Of a DNA stretch of 64,000 nt, positions 44,053 through 54,621 are shown piece by piece. Origin of the DNA: Cannabis sativa. Its lineage: Eukaryota; Streptophyta; Magnoliopsida; Rosales; Cannabaceae. Position numbers and translations under genes: made by a program. The notes beneath the pieces were generated by a model. That model was not told the DNA's origin. It worked only from the letters and a program-made list of their open reading frames with translations, and made no database searches. The stretch lies in assembly GCF_029168945.1 (NCBI RefSeq), contig NC_083603.1, positions 36,057,396 to 36,121,395 of the forward strand, read 5' to 3'. The first letter of the stretch is position 1; every line of letters starts with the position of its first letter.

Positions 44053-44349
44053 TGTTGGGTTTTGTGCCCTAAATAAAACCCTTTACAATCTGATTAGTAA
44101 TCAATATAAGAAATTTGAAGTGATTTATGTTTGCATGAATTTTACATGCTAATGGTTTAATATGTTTATTACATTTACACACAAAATTTGTTAAGTCCAG
44201 ATCATATGTTTATTCACAATTACAGTATCGTCAACACAGTGGAATGTGATTGTGATTATATGAATCAAAAGACTAAGTCCCTGTTTCATATGTGTTTTGG
44301 ATTTATACTAATGTGATAATCAGCGATGATGTGTACTTATACTTGGAGT
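44053..44349 (+). repeat. Copia 5' LTR fragment (subfamily I)
   Basis: The first 297 bp of an LTR almost identical to 47510-47806, broken off after CTTGGAGTAAGT. The rest of this LTR (about 1.6 kb) and the 5' body of the element are absent. Confidence 0.85.
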
Positions 44350-44619
44350 AAGTACTAGGGTTACTTCCTGAATAATCAAGAAGTAGTTGCCAAAGGTATA
44401 GAATCCAGTATCCCAAAAGAGTAGACATATAGAGAGGAATTTCACATTATCAATGATTTTGTGATTAAGGAAGAGTAATGGTGGAGAAAAGGTTGTGTTT
44501 AATTCAACCTTTCATATCCTATTACGAGGAGTTTACTACTACTACACTTGATTTGTATATCAAGGTGTTGAGATTATTTGAAATACACATTTTGTTTTAT
44601 ATTAGTGCAAGTGGGAGTT
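44350..44619 (+). pseudogene. Copia internal 3' end (subfamily II), before LTR
   Basis: About 270 bp matching 583-846: it begins ACTAGGGTTACTTCCTGA, carries the AAGTAGTTGCC and ACACTTGATTTGTATATCAA blocks, and ends in the polypurine tract GTGCAAGTGGGAGTT. No coding potential remains. Confidence 0.8.
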
Positions 44620-46515
44620 TGTTGGGTTTTATGCCCTAAATAAAACTCATTTCAATATAATCAGATTTACTTATTAATATAGATCAAAAATAACATTTAA
44701 TGTTGCATGGTTCACATGATTTATTTCATGATTATATGTACATAATGTTTGAATTCTATTTAAGTCCAGAACATATCAATTTGTTAATGATTATAGTGTT
44801 CTCAACACAGTGGAATACAACCTTAATTATATGTTTGAAGGTTTATTCCCTGATTTGTCAGAACACTAGATTTAGACTGACATGGTATAATCAGCGATAG
44901 GTATTCTTACACCTTCGATAAGTGTTATGTCCTTTCCAGGACATTGGCAAAGTTTACCAGCATCGGATGTATGGAGTATACATCGAAAGGGACCGATATT
45001 GAACTTTGATTAGATATATTAGAATTTACCGTAATATCTATTAAATTCAATATCACCTGTTGATCCTAGATCAAATGATCTTAATCCTGATATGATTAGG
45101 TTCAATCTCAAGAGTGTTATTCGTGTTCTTTGATTTGTTAGTTAAGCCTACTTTTGGGTCAGGGTGATACGTACATTTTGGGAATACGGTAGTGCAATTA
45201 AGTGGGAGCGCTAACATAAATATGGAATCTATAGCTTCTATCTGGCGAATAGAAAGTAAAGGATGATTTGCTTCGAGCATAACCAAACAAAAATAAATGG
45301 TGGAGATCTCATTTCACTTAGCTAAAATATCATTTATACAGGGTTAAGTGTTTTAAGGATAAAATACATTGTAGGGTGTTACGGTAATTTAATCCCTTTA
45401 CAGTGTAAATCATCTATATAGAGGATCATTGATCACATTAGGGTTATAAGAATGGATAACTAATGACGTGTCTATATCGTGGAACATATAGAGCGTTCTA
45501 TATACTGAGAGTGCAATTCTAAGTTCTATGCCTGGATTCAACGAAGAATTAATAAGTCAGTGAATTTAAGATATAAATTCTTGATCTACTTATTGGAGGC
45601 TCGGATATATAGACCCATGGTCCCCATACTAGTTGAGACCATACTGCTTGTAAGACTCAGTTAATTGATTTTGATTAATCAATTATAATTCTAAAGTTAG
45701 ACTATGTCTACTTTGTGAATTTTCACTAAGCAAGGGCGAAATTGTAAAGAAAAGAGATTCTAGGTTTAGTTATTAATTAAGAGACTTTATATGTCTAATT
45801 AATAAATATATTAAATGACAATATTATTTAATAATTAATTTTAGTTATTAAATAATTAGAATTGGCATTTAAATGGTTGAATTTGAAAATTGGCGTTTTT
45901 GAGAAAATCAGATGCAGGAATGATAAAACAGCAAAATTGCATAAGTGAGGCCCATTATCCAAGGCCCATGGCCGGCCACACTTATAGGGTTTTATCATTT
46001 ATTTATTTTTTCATTATTTTAATGCCAAATAATTCTAACTTAAACCTAGGTGGTTACCTATAAATAGATAGTGATGGCTCTCATTCACACTTAACTTTAT
46101 GAACTTTGTCAAATGAAAAACTGAGCCTCTATCTATTCTCTATAGCTGAAACCTCTTCTTCTCTTTTCTTCTTCAATATATTTGAAATCCTTGAGTGAAT
46201 GAGTGAGTGCCCAGACACATCAAGTGGTATCTCAATCATAGTGTGTAAGACTGTGGAAAATCAACCAACAAGAAGGAGAATCAACATCAAAGGAAGGAGA
46301 GAAAGAGATCCGGGTTCAGATATTGATAATGCTCTGCTACAGAAAGGAATCAAGGGCTAGATATCTGAACGGAAGGAGTCATTATATTCCGCTGCACCCA
46401 ATGTAAGGTTTCCTAAACTTTATATGTGTTTATTTCATTGTTTTAGAATTCATATTAGGATGTTAATGAAACATACTTGTTAGTAAATCTAGATCCTGGT
46501 AAAATATATCCAACA
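44620..46515 (+). repeat. Copia LTR (subfamily II), complete
   Basis: 1896 bp, TGTTGGGTTTTATGCCC to ...AAAATATATCCAACA. Closest to 847-2672 (both share CATTTCAATATAATCAGATT after the start). Promoter marks: GGCCGGCC at 45970-45977 and TATAAATA at 46059-46066. Confidence 0.9.
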
Positions 46516-47509
46516 CTTGATTGTATGTTCCAATTTAGTTTTACTGTTGTAGTAAATAATGATACCTATAAAAGTTCTTTGATAATGTATCACACTACCT
46601 TAATTGAGTGGGAGAATTTTAAAATTCTTTACCCATCTTCATTAGGTTGACACTTGTGATAGGAACTTAAGAACACTTCTGAAAAGCTAATCTAACCATT
46701 CATGTGGATAGATATAACTTATCAGAATTATGAGAATAAGATAATAGAATTCTAGTTCAGTCTATTCGAATGACTTGAACCTAGATTTCTAAATCCTCAT
46801 AAAATTTTATGGTATCTTAATTTTGATTACTTAATCTCTAGCAAGTATTTTTCAGTTCAAATACTAGTCTGCTATGTTGATGATTTAGTCTTAAAAGAAA
46901 CTTAAAGTTTCAGACTAATACAAAAGTCACAACTAGATAACTCTCCTAATAATAAGAGGTTTAAAGTATTATTTAACCAGACATCTGCTATTGAGTGGGA
47001 GCTATCTGAGATATAATCAAATAAGGAACGTTAGAAGATATTCAAGAAAGATTTATGAAAGTGATCTATATGTTAGATATTAAGGAACTATTTATTAGTT
47101 ATCCTTATATCTACCCCGACTCATTCAGATTTTGAGATGGGGGTTAATCTGGGGGTGGAGGAGTTATTCTATAATAATTCAAGCTCTACCAGAGAAGATT
47201 TATAACTTTGTAAATTCAAAATTACCAGAAAGTTATTTAACTGAAGAAAAGTCTACGCTATATTATCTCAATTCCATATTTTAAAATATGAGAGATATGT
47301 CTTCTGTTTATTCAGATGTACTTTAAAACAGTAAGGATTTCAGTATCCCTTGATGAGTAAAGCATATAGTAAAGGATGTTTCATGTTGCATTCATGAACT
47401 AGTTTCCAGAAGTTTGGGTGGATTCAAATATACTACACTTGATCTGAAGATCAAGACATCAGATTGATTTATTTGCACAGTTTGTTTGATGTTAGTGCAA
47501 GTGGGAGTT
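46516..47509 (+). pseudogene. Copia pol 3' remnant (subfamily I)
   Basis: About 1 kb of decayed internal sequence. A faint RNase H trace is readable: CTATTGAGTGGGAGC near 46990 corresponds to the VGVVSRYQ region seen at 225-240, and near 47115-47165 GATTTTGAGATGG...GGGGGTGGAGGAGTT matches the GYVF.LGGG region. It ends in GTGCAAGTGGGAGTT before the LTR. No intact frame. Confidence 0.65.
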
Positions 47510-49394
47510 TGTTGGGTTTTGTGCCCTAAATAAAACCCTTTACAATCTGATTAGTAATCAATATACGAAATTTTAAGTGATTTATGTTTGCATGAATTTT
47601 ACATGCTAATGGTTTAATATGTTTATTACATTTACACACAAAATCTGTTAAGTCCAGATCATATGTTTATTCACAATTACAGTATCGTCAACACAGTGGA
47701 ATGTGATTCTAATTATATGAATCAAAAGACTAAGTCCCTGTTTCATCAGTGTTTTGGATTTACACTAATGTGATAATCAACGATGATGTGTACTTACACT
47801 TGGAGTAAGTGTTATGCTCTTTCCAGGCCATTAGTAAAGTATACTAGTTTCGAATGTATGGAGTATACATTGGACTGGACCGATATTGCAACTTAGTTAA
47901 GATATTATAAACTTACCGTCATATCTTTCCAAGTCAATATCAGTAGTTGATCTTAAGATTAAAAGAATATAAATCCTGATATGCTTAGGCTCAACTCAGG
48001 AGTACTATTCATGTTCTTTATTTTATTATTTAAGCCTACTTTTGGGTCAGGGTGATATGTATATTTTGGGAACATGATAGTATGATTTAGTGGGAGTGCT
48101 GAACATAAATATGGAATCTATAGCTTCTACTGGTGTATAGAAGTCAAGTGATGATTCCCTTCGAGCTTAGCTAAATAGAAGTAAATGGATGAGCTCTTGT
48201 TTAAGTGACTAATTCTTAGATCACTAAACATCATTTACAGGTAGCTAAGTGTTTTAAGGGGCAAAATACGTTGAGGGGTGAGAACGGTAAAATTATCCCA
48301 TCTCGATGTAAATCATCTATATAGAGGATCTTTGATCACAATAAGATTATAACAATGGTTAAATGAGATAGCATATCTATATCGTGGAACATATAATATG
48401 CTCTATATAAGTCTGAGAGTGCAATTCTAAGATCTAAGAGTGGATTCAACGAAGAATTAATAAGTAGGAATTTACTTAGTAGATTCGGTTCACTTATTGG
48501 AAGCTCAGCATATAGATCCATGGTCCCCATTCTAGTTGAGACTATACTGCTTGTAAGACTCAGTAATTGATTTGTGATTAATCAATTATAATTCTAAAGT
48601 TAGACTATGTCTGATTTGTGAATTTTCACTAAGCAGGGGCGAAATTGTAAAGAAAAGAGATTCTAGGTTTATTTATTAATTAATAGACTTTATATGTCTA
48701 ATTAAAATTTAAATAAATGACAATATTATTTAATAATCTATTTTAGTTATTAAATAATTAGTTTTGGTATTTAAATGGTTAGAATTGAAAAATTGGCGTT
48801 TTTGAGAAAATAAAAATAAAAATTGTGAAAACTGCAAAATCCAAGTAAGGCCCATTAACACCTATGGCCGGCCACTTGGATAGCTTTTTCCAATTAGTAT
48901 TTTCATTATTTTAATGCCAAATAATTACTAACCTAAACCTAGTAGTTGCCTATAAATAGAAAGTGATGGCTTAGTCAAATTAATGCTTTTTGTCAGAAAA
49001 TCAGAAAATCAACTTTTTCAGAAAACTAAGCCTTCCCTCTCTCTCTCTATAGCCGAACCAACCTCTCTCTCTTTTCCTCTTCTAAATTTCGAAACCCTCA
49101 GTGATAGAGTAGTGCCCACACACAGCAAGTGGTACCTCAATCATAGATTGGAAGACTGTGAATGATCACACACAAAGAGAAGGACATTCGGGCTCAGATC
49201 TTGATAATACTCTGCGACAGAAAGGATACAAGGGTTAGAGATCTGAGTGGAAGGAGACATTATTCCGCTGCAACCAATGTAAGGTTTTCTTAACTTTATA
49301 TGTGTTTATTTATCGTTTTAGAAAGTTCATATTTAGGGTGTTAAACAACATACTTATGAGTAGATCTAAGATCCTGGTAAAATAAATTCCAACA
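47510..49394 (+). repeat. Copia 3' LTR (subfamily I), complete
   Basis: 1885 bp, TGTTGGGTTTTGTGCCC to ...AAAATAAATTCCAACA. Its first 297 bp match the fragment at 44053-44349, its presumed partner, and it resembles the solo LTR 30624-32674 throughout except for that LTR's insert. GGCCGGCC at 48866-48873, TATAAATA at 48951-48958. Confidence 0.9.
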
Positions 49395-49399
49395 TTTTT

Positions 49400-50605
49400 G
49401 CTGAACTAAATTGGAAACAGCCTAAGTTGACAAAATGTCAACCTAGGTGTTGGGCACAACTCCAGGCGTCAACCTGGGTGCTAGGACCAAGTTTTTCCCC
49501 TTTAAAAGTTCCCTTTGGTCCCTAGAAATAGTTGATTCTCAATATTTTTTGAAGTAAAAAACGATGTTTGAAAGAATTTTTGTAAAACCCCTTTTTTATG
49601 GCCCAAGTTGGAAAATTGTCAACGTGGGTGTAGGGTTAGCCCTAGGTGCTGGGCCCTGTTATTTATGCCCAAGAATTGTTGTTATTCCTCTATATGCCCA
49701 GGTTGTATTCTGGGTTGCAGGTTTGTGAAATTTTAGCTCCCAGGCCTTAGGTTACATTGCTCCTTATATTCATTGTACAAAATACTTATTGTAGTATGTT
49801 GAATTCAAGTTATTTAAGTTTAAACTTCCATCATTGAGATCTCAAAGTCAACTTGGGCGTAGGGCTATGATCCCTCCCAAGTTGACTGCTATGACTTGGG
49901 TCTACTCAACTCTGTGATGTCATAATTCATGCCATGTGTCAAACATTAATGTCTACGGGGAAAGTTTCTAGGTTAACATTTGCCACCAAGTCAATTTCAC
50001 ACTTGTGTGGGAGTTGACTTGATGACATGAACCAAGCTCGTTACACTCAAAACTACTTGATGGGCATCAATTTTAACATTCATAAGCACATGTATCTGTT
50101 CTTCAAGCATTCCCAGCTGAATTAGAACTTTGAACACTTTTTATTAGTCCTTGGGAATTTTTAAAATCCATTAACAAAGATAAAGAGGAAAAAATCGTAT
50201 CTTTTTTTTCATTTACCTTTTATCTCTTTCTTTGAAAATTTGAAATTTTCCTATTTTTTGTTATGCCATTAGTATTAATTTGTTTGGAATCCTAATACTT
50301 GTTGAACATGCAATTCAAAATTATAGAGAGAAAGGAAGACGAGAAAAGACTTTTGCCTTTTTTCTTATCGTTTATCTTTTTCCTTTCGTTTCTTAAATCT
50401 CTCCTTAGTTCCAATCGCATGAGGAATTTTTGTTCCCTTTTAAATTTGTATTCCTATTCCTTGTTTGATAGTAATTCAAAATTGGTTTGAAAAAAGAGAA
50501 TGGAAAAGATATAATATATCTTTAACTTATCATTTACCTCTTCCTTAGGAAGCTTTAAATTTAAAAGACTACAATTAGCTTTAGGATTAGGAAATTGGAC
50601 TCAAC
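49400..50605. other. Unassigned region upstream of copy D aORF
   Basis: About 1.2 kb, no credible gene. It carries more copies of the GTCAACCTGGGTGTTGGG repeat (49437-49885), then AT-rich sequence with T-tracts. By position it should contain the 3' LTR and aORF promoter of copy D, but I could not place an LTR edge. Confidence 0.4.
49437..49885. repeat. Degenerate GTCAACCTGGGTGTTGGG repeats, right group
   Basis: GTCAACCTAGGTGTTGGGC (49437-49455), GTCAACCTGGGTGCTAGG (49468-49485), GTCAACGTGGGTGTAGGG (49618-49635), GTCAACTTGGGCGTAGGG (49847-49864) and an inverted CCCAAGTTGAC (49875-49885). Confidence 0.65.
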
Positions 50606-50730
50606 TATAAATAAGTGAGTTGAAAAAAAAAAAATTTCACAATTCCTTCTTCCCTCCACATGCCTATAGTATTTAGTGAGCGCCTCAAGATTTCATCTTC
50701 ATCGAGCCTTCAAGCCTTCTTCACTTCAAG
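50606..50730 (+). promoter_or_regulatory. TATA box and leader of copy D aORF
   Basis: TATAAATA at 50606-50613 on the plus strand is followed by a 117 bp CT-rich leader up to the donor CTTCAAG|GTAGAAAA. In copy A the TATA-to-donor distance is 165 bp; here it is 125 bp. The TATA context (ACTATAAATAAG) differs from copy A, so the conservation is of layout. Confidence 0.55.
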
Positions 50731-50986
50731 GTAGAAAAATAATTTTTTTCCTTGACACCAAATTTATTTATTTATTTTTTATGATTTTTTCTTCTTCTAT
50801 TCTTTTATTGACCTTATTCCAAGGAATCATAAACTCCAAAAAGCCTTTGAAATAATTTTTCCAAACCTCTCAAAAATCCAAAATACCTTTCTTGTGCCGT
50901 GAATTGTTATTCCAAGCAACTTAGACTTTTTCCAACCAAATTTCACTTTCCTTGAGTTGTAAGAAACTTCATTTGTTGAAATTGAG
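50731..50986 (+). other. Leader intron of copy D aORF
   Basis: Donor AAG|GTAGAA at 50731 and acceptor GTTGAAATTGAG ending at 50986, immediately before ATG 50987. The 256 bp are T-rich. Same position relative to the ATG as in copy A. Confidence 0.5.
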
Positions 50987-51521
50987 ATGGCTAGGATGAA
51001 GAGAAGTAGAAAGTCACCTGATGAATATGATCCCCATGTTGCTCAATTTAATAGAGCTAAGTTGGCAATGCCTAAGTCTAAGAACATAGACAAAGTGTTT
51101 TATGATCTGAGAGATTGAGCCTTTAAGCTCTTGCGTCTAGTACACTTACTAAGCTTCAAGCTCAAACAATTTAGGATAATTATTGTCTCCTAAAACATTC
51201 ATTCGAAAGCCTCAATATGGTGCTCGAAAGGGTTCCAAGAATACATGTTGTAGTACCTAGTCAAGATTCCACATGAATGCGGGTGCTTACTTGCCCTTGC
51301 ATCCATTGTTTATATCCATAGCTGACTTCTTTAGAGGATAGAGTTGATCATGTTATGCCAAAGAGTGTATGCTGATTTAGTTTTATATGATGAATCTTGG
51401 ACCATGCCACTCGAGTAATGTGATGAAGATTAAGATTGTTTCGGAGAAGGATGGGGAATCAACGAGTTGCTGACACTCCATGTTATGATCCTAACTTGTT
51501 GACTTATTTCTTTTTGTTATA
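50987..51521 (+). pseudogene. Copy D aORF, first coding exon
   Basis: ATG 50987 opens MARMKRSRKSPDEYDPHVAQ and FNRAKLAMPKSKNIDKVFYD, then stops. About 51276-51345 reads GAYLPLHPLFISIADFFRG, matching GALLPLHPYFRNVANFFRL of copy A, so the Transposase_28-like domain begins here but most of it is deleted. The final part, CTTATTTCTTTTTGTTATACTAAC, looks like intron sequence with a branch-point-like CTAAC; the Tekay-like element is inserted at exactly that CTAAC. Confidence 0.62.
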
Positions 51522-51526
51522 CTAAC
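51522..51526. repeat. Target site duplication of Tekay-like element, left
   Basis: CTAAC at 51522-51526 is repeated at 60979-60983, directly outside TGTAACACCC and GGGCTTTACA. Confidence 0.95.
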
Positions 51527-51943
51527 TGTAACACCCTAGCTATCTTAGGCGTATTACGTGATTTTTAAACGTACTGTGCAGCTCGTTGCTAATCAACGAG
51601 GTTTATGGAAAAACGTGATTAATTAAAATTTTGCTTTTTAATTAAACTTATAAACTATATTATAAAAGTCTCGGGATCCCGATTTATAAAATCATTTACA
51701 AACGTTTTAACTGATTAACTTTTACATCAAAATGAAAGTCGTCTAACGACAGTTACAAAAATCTCAGCCTTGCTGTTCCGAGGATCGTACGCTCCAGGCC
51801 TAACCGCCCCGACATGTACAATCTCATAAGCTCGCTCACGTTCCATCAGCAACAGCCTTGCCTTTACCTACACATGAACATAAACTGTGAGTCGACAGAC
51901 TCAGTAAGAAAAGCATAATAATATCATACATAAAACTGACTGT

Positions 51944-52020
51944 CGTGTCCAACACGATACTGAGTCCCGCTACTGCCATGTCCAACATGGTACTGAGCAC
52001 TACTGCCATGTCCAACATGG
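51944..52020. repeat. Tandem palindromic units in LTR
   Basis: CGTGTCCAACACG (51944-51956), CCATGTCCAACATGG (51976-51990) and CCATGTCCAACATGG (52006-52020), each followed by TACTGAG or ATACTGAG. The period is about 30 bp. In the other LTR (59144-59220) the third unit has lost its symmetry (CCCTGTCCAACCTGG). Confidence 0.8.
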
Positions 52021-52553
52021 TACTGAGTTTTGAAATTTCAGGGGACGGTACTATTGACAAGTATCCTCCTGATTGGTCGAACCGGTCATACTCCGGCTGC
52101 TGGTCATACTCCGGCACATGCAGACGGGATAGGTCAATAGCCGAACCACCAACCAAATGTCGGCTGATCGGTCGAGCCGGTCATACTCGGCTACTCGTCA
52201 TACTCCGGCTGTCTAGACGTGACAGGGTTGGATGGTTCGAAGCCTATATACATATCTAATGTAATCTAACAGGCTTCCTACATGCACGCTAAACATGTAA
52301 TCTACATATGCATACTGTTATACTAATCTTACGGATTCCGATTTACGGTGTGCCTTGGTCAACTGGCCCAGGCTGAAGCTGAGTGGCGGATTACTGGCTC
52401 CTAAACCATAAAAATCACAACGCTATAAGTGATACGCTAAATCACTTCCCGGGGACTAAAACTTGAAACTAAAAGTTTCCCTATCGATAAAAAGCATGGC
52501 AATACCCCTAAAAACATAAAAACGAGGAAAACTAGGGTTCTGAAAAATCCCCC

Positions 52554-52646
52554 AACCGGTAGACCGGTTGCCCAACCGGAATTCCGGTTCTGGGAAAATT
52601 CAGGACCCCCATCCGGAATTTCGGATGCTCAACCGGAATTCCGGTT
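52554..52646. repeat. Palindrome cluster in LTR
   Basis: AACCGGTAGACCGGTT (52554-52569), AACCGGAATTCCGGTT (52574-52589, perfect 16 bp palindrome), ATCCGGAATTTCGGAT (52611-52626) and AACCGGAATTCCGGTT again (52631-52646). The last two are shortened symmetrically in the other LTR. Confidence 0.85.
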
Positions 52647-53780
52647 CCTCGCAGGCAGCAACTTCAAAAATTCATAACTTGCACAATTCAACCCCAAATC
52701 ACATGAAACCTTCCAGACCTGTTCTATACCTCCCCTAGAACATTTCTAAGGCAACAAAACCACCCAGATTGCACGAATTCAAAAATCACCATTAGAGCTC
52801 AAGCTTTGAGTTCTAAACTCAAACTTGAGCAAACCTAGCTAGCATGCAATCAAATCCATCTAAACTTACTTAAACAAGCTTAACTAAGCCTCTGAAAACA
52901 ATCAAAAACACCCAGCAATTCACAGAAACAAAAATGAACCATTTCTTTCCAAAATTCATAACTTTTCACATAAAAACTAAAAGCTTGAACAACCTAACTA
53001 ATATGCTTTAACACAGCCCAATTTAACTTCAATTAGCATGCTTTAAACCACATAAATCAACAACAAAAACACAGCAGCAACATATCCCAAAATCACATGC
53101 ATTTACTCATCTTTTTCACCATTTTTTTCAAGAAAAACCAAGTAAGAACTAAAGCCAAGAAATACCTCAATTAGAGTCACTTTGATCTTGCTAAAATAAC
53201 TTGGAATCAACTAGGAAAATCCAGCCCTAGCTGCTCCCCAAGCTTGGCCGAACAAGAGAGGAAAAGAGAGAGCTTTGTGTGTGAGTTTTGAAATTTCTTT
53301 CTAAATTTTTTTTTTTTGACTAAGTGTGGAATTTAAGGGAAAAGGAGTTATAAAGCATTTATCAAATATTTCAGCCAAGTAATAATAAAATAAACATTTA
53401 TTTTTCCATTTAATAAATCACATAAGACAAAACACTAATGGGGCAAAAAGACCATTTTGCCCCTCTACCATAAAACCATGAAAATCATACTAAAGGGGTA
53501 TTTTTGGGACATTCTAAATTCCCGGCCATTCCTGACATTCCCAATGTCTAAAACCCGTCCCCAAAATACTAAAATACTAAGTTGTGATTTCTACTGAGCC
53601 AAACGCCGAGTTCCAAAATACCGGACACCGGAAATGCGAAACATAAAAACTACTGATGACATAATCATGCATTTCTGAATTCCGTAAATAACAGTAATAA
53701 ATTATTTAAATAGCTATAAATAATTTCATAATTACACATAAACAGCTGCTAATTTCCAAATTAACTAAGCGGGCTTTACA

Positions 53781-53797
53781 ACTATTCCGCCCTTAAA
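53781..53797 (-). other. Tekay-like polypurine tract
   Basis: On the minus strand AAGGGCGGAATAGT directly precedes the 3' LTR (TGTAAAGCCC). The pol stop codon TAG (53782-53784) lies inside it, so the reading frame runs up to the LTR. Confidence 0.75.
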
Positions 53798-54621
53798 AGG
53801 ATTTCGTCCCCGAAATCTAACCTGAATAACTCTGGATATTGAGCTTTCATATCTGACTCTAGCTCCCAGGTGGCTTCTTCCACCTTACTGTTTCTCTAGA
53901 GAACCTTGACCAATGCTATGGTCTTATTCCGAAGGACTTTATCCTTTCTATCCAGGATCTGCACTGGCTGTTCCTCATATGACATGTCTGGCTGAAGCTG
54001 AAGGCTCTCATAACTGAGTATATGAGAGGGGTCTGAAACGTATTTTCTCAACATTGAGACATGGAATACGTTGTGCACTGCTGATAAGGCTGGAGGCAAT
54101 GCTAACCGATATGCCACTTGACCTATCTTCTCGAGAATTTCGAAAGGTCCTGTAAATCTAGGGCATAACTTGCCTCTTTTCCCGAAACGTTTAATCCCCT
54201 TCATCGGAGATACTCGCAAAAACACATGGTCCCCTACTCGGAACTCAACATCCCTACGTTTCGGATCTGCATAACTCTTCTGTCTGCTCTGTGAGGCAAG
54301 CATTCTTGCTTTTATCTTTTCTATTGCCTCATTGGTCCGCTGAACTGACTCTGGACCTAGGTATTTCCTCTCCCCTGTCTCATCCCAGTGGAGAGGGGAT
54401 CTACACTTTCTACCGTACAACAGTTCGTAGGGTGCCATCCCTATTGTACTCTGATAACTGTTGTTGTACGAGAATTCTATTAACGGTAGATATTTGCTCC
54501 ATGAACCCTCAAAGTCCATAACACAGGCTCTCAACATACCCTCCAATATCTGAATTGTCCTTTCGGACTGACCATCTGTCTGAGGATGGAATGCTGTACT
54601 GAATTTTAGCTTTGTACCCAT
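53782..54621 (-). pseudogene. Tekay-like integrase C-terminus and chromodomain
   Basis: The frame resumes at 54621 ([20 protein letters not shown]) with the catalytic Glu in [14 protein letters not shown], then FSYNNSYQSTIGMAPYELLY, VGDHVFLRVSPMKGIKRFGK, LCPRFTGPFEILEKIGQVAY and the linker HNVFHVSMLRKYVSDPSHIL. The chromodomain reads QPVQILDRKDKVLRNKTIAL, VKVL, stop, RNSKVEEATWELESDMKAQY. The stop TAG at 53896-53898 replaces the Trp expected in W-R/K-N. Translation otherwise would continue to 53782. The chromodomain normally directs integration toward marked chromatin. Confidence 0.92.

Larger units (their letters stand above)
44053..49394 (+). mobile_element. Chimeric Copia insertion (subfamily I with subfamily II inside)
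   Basis: Outer parts belong to subfamily I: a 5' LTR fragment (44053-44349), an internal 3' end (46516-47509) and a complete 3' LTR (47510-49394). Between them sits a subfamily II piece: internal 3' end (44350-44619) and complete LTR (44620-46515). The switch at about 44350 occurs at GGAGTAAGT|ACTAGGGTT, where the LTR is left in mid-sequence. The outer ends carry a 5 bp duplication (TTTTT). Either element II inserted in element I and a deletion removed the rest, or ectopic recombination joined them. Confidence 0.8.
51527..53780 (-). repeat. Tekay-like 3' LTR
   Basis: 2254 bp, plus-strand TGTAACACCCTAGC to GCGGGCTTTACA. It is the downstream LTR relative to the minus-strand coding region. It holds tandem CCATGTCCAACATGG units (51944-52020) and a cluster of AACCGG...CCGGTT palindromes (52554-52646). 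It differs from the other LTR at scattered bases, with differences concentrated in the palindrome cluster and near 52095-52210 and 52336-52385. Confidence 0.95.

Noticed and set aside
50299..50490. Ser/Phe/Leu-rich 63-codon frame
   Set aside because: Composition follows CT-rich non-coding sequence upstream of the copy D antisense gene; no support as a gene.
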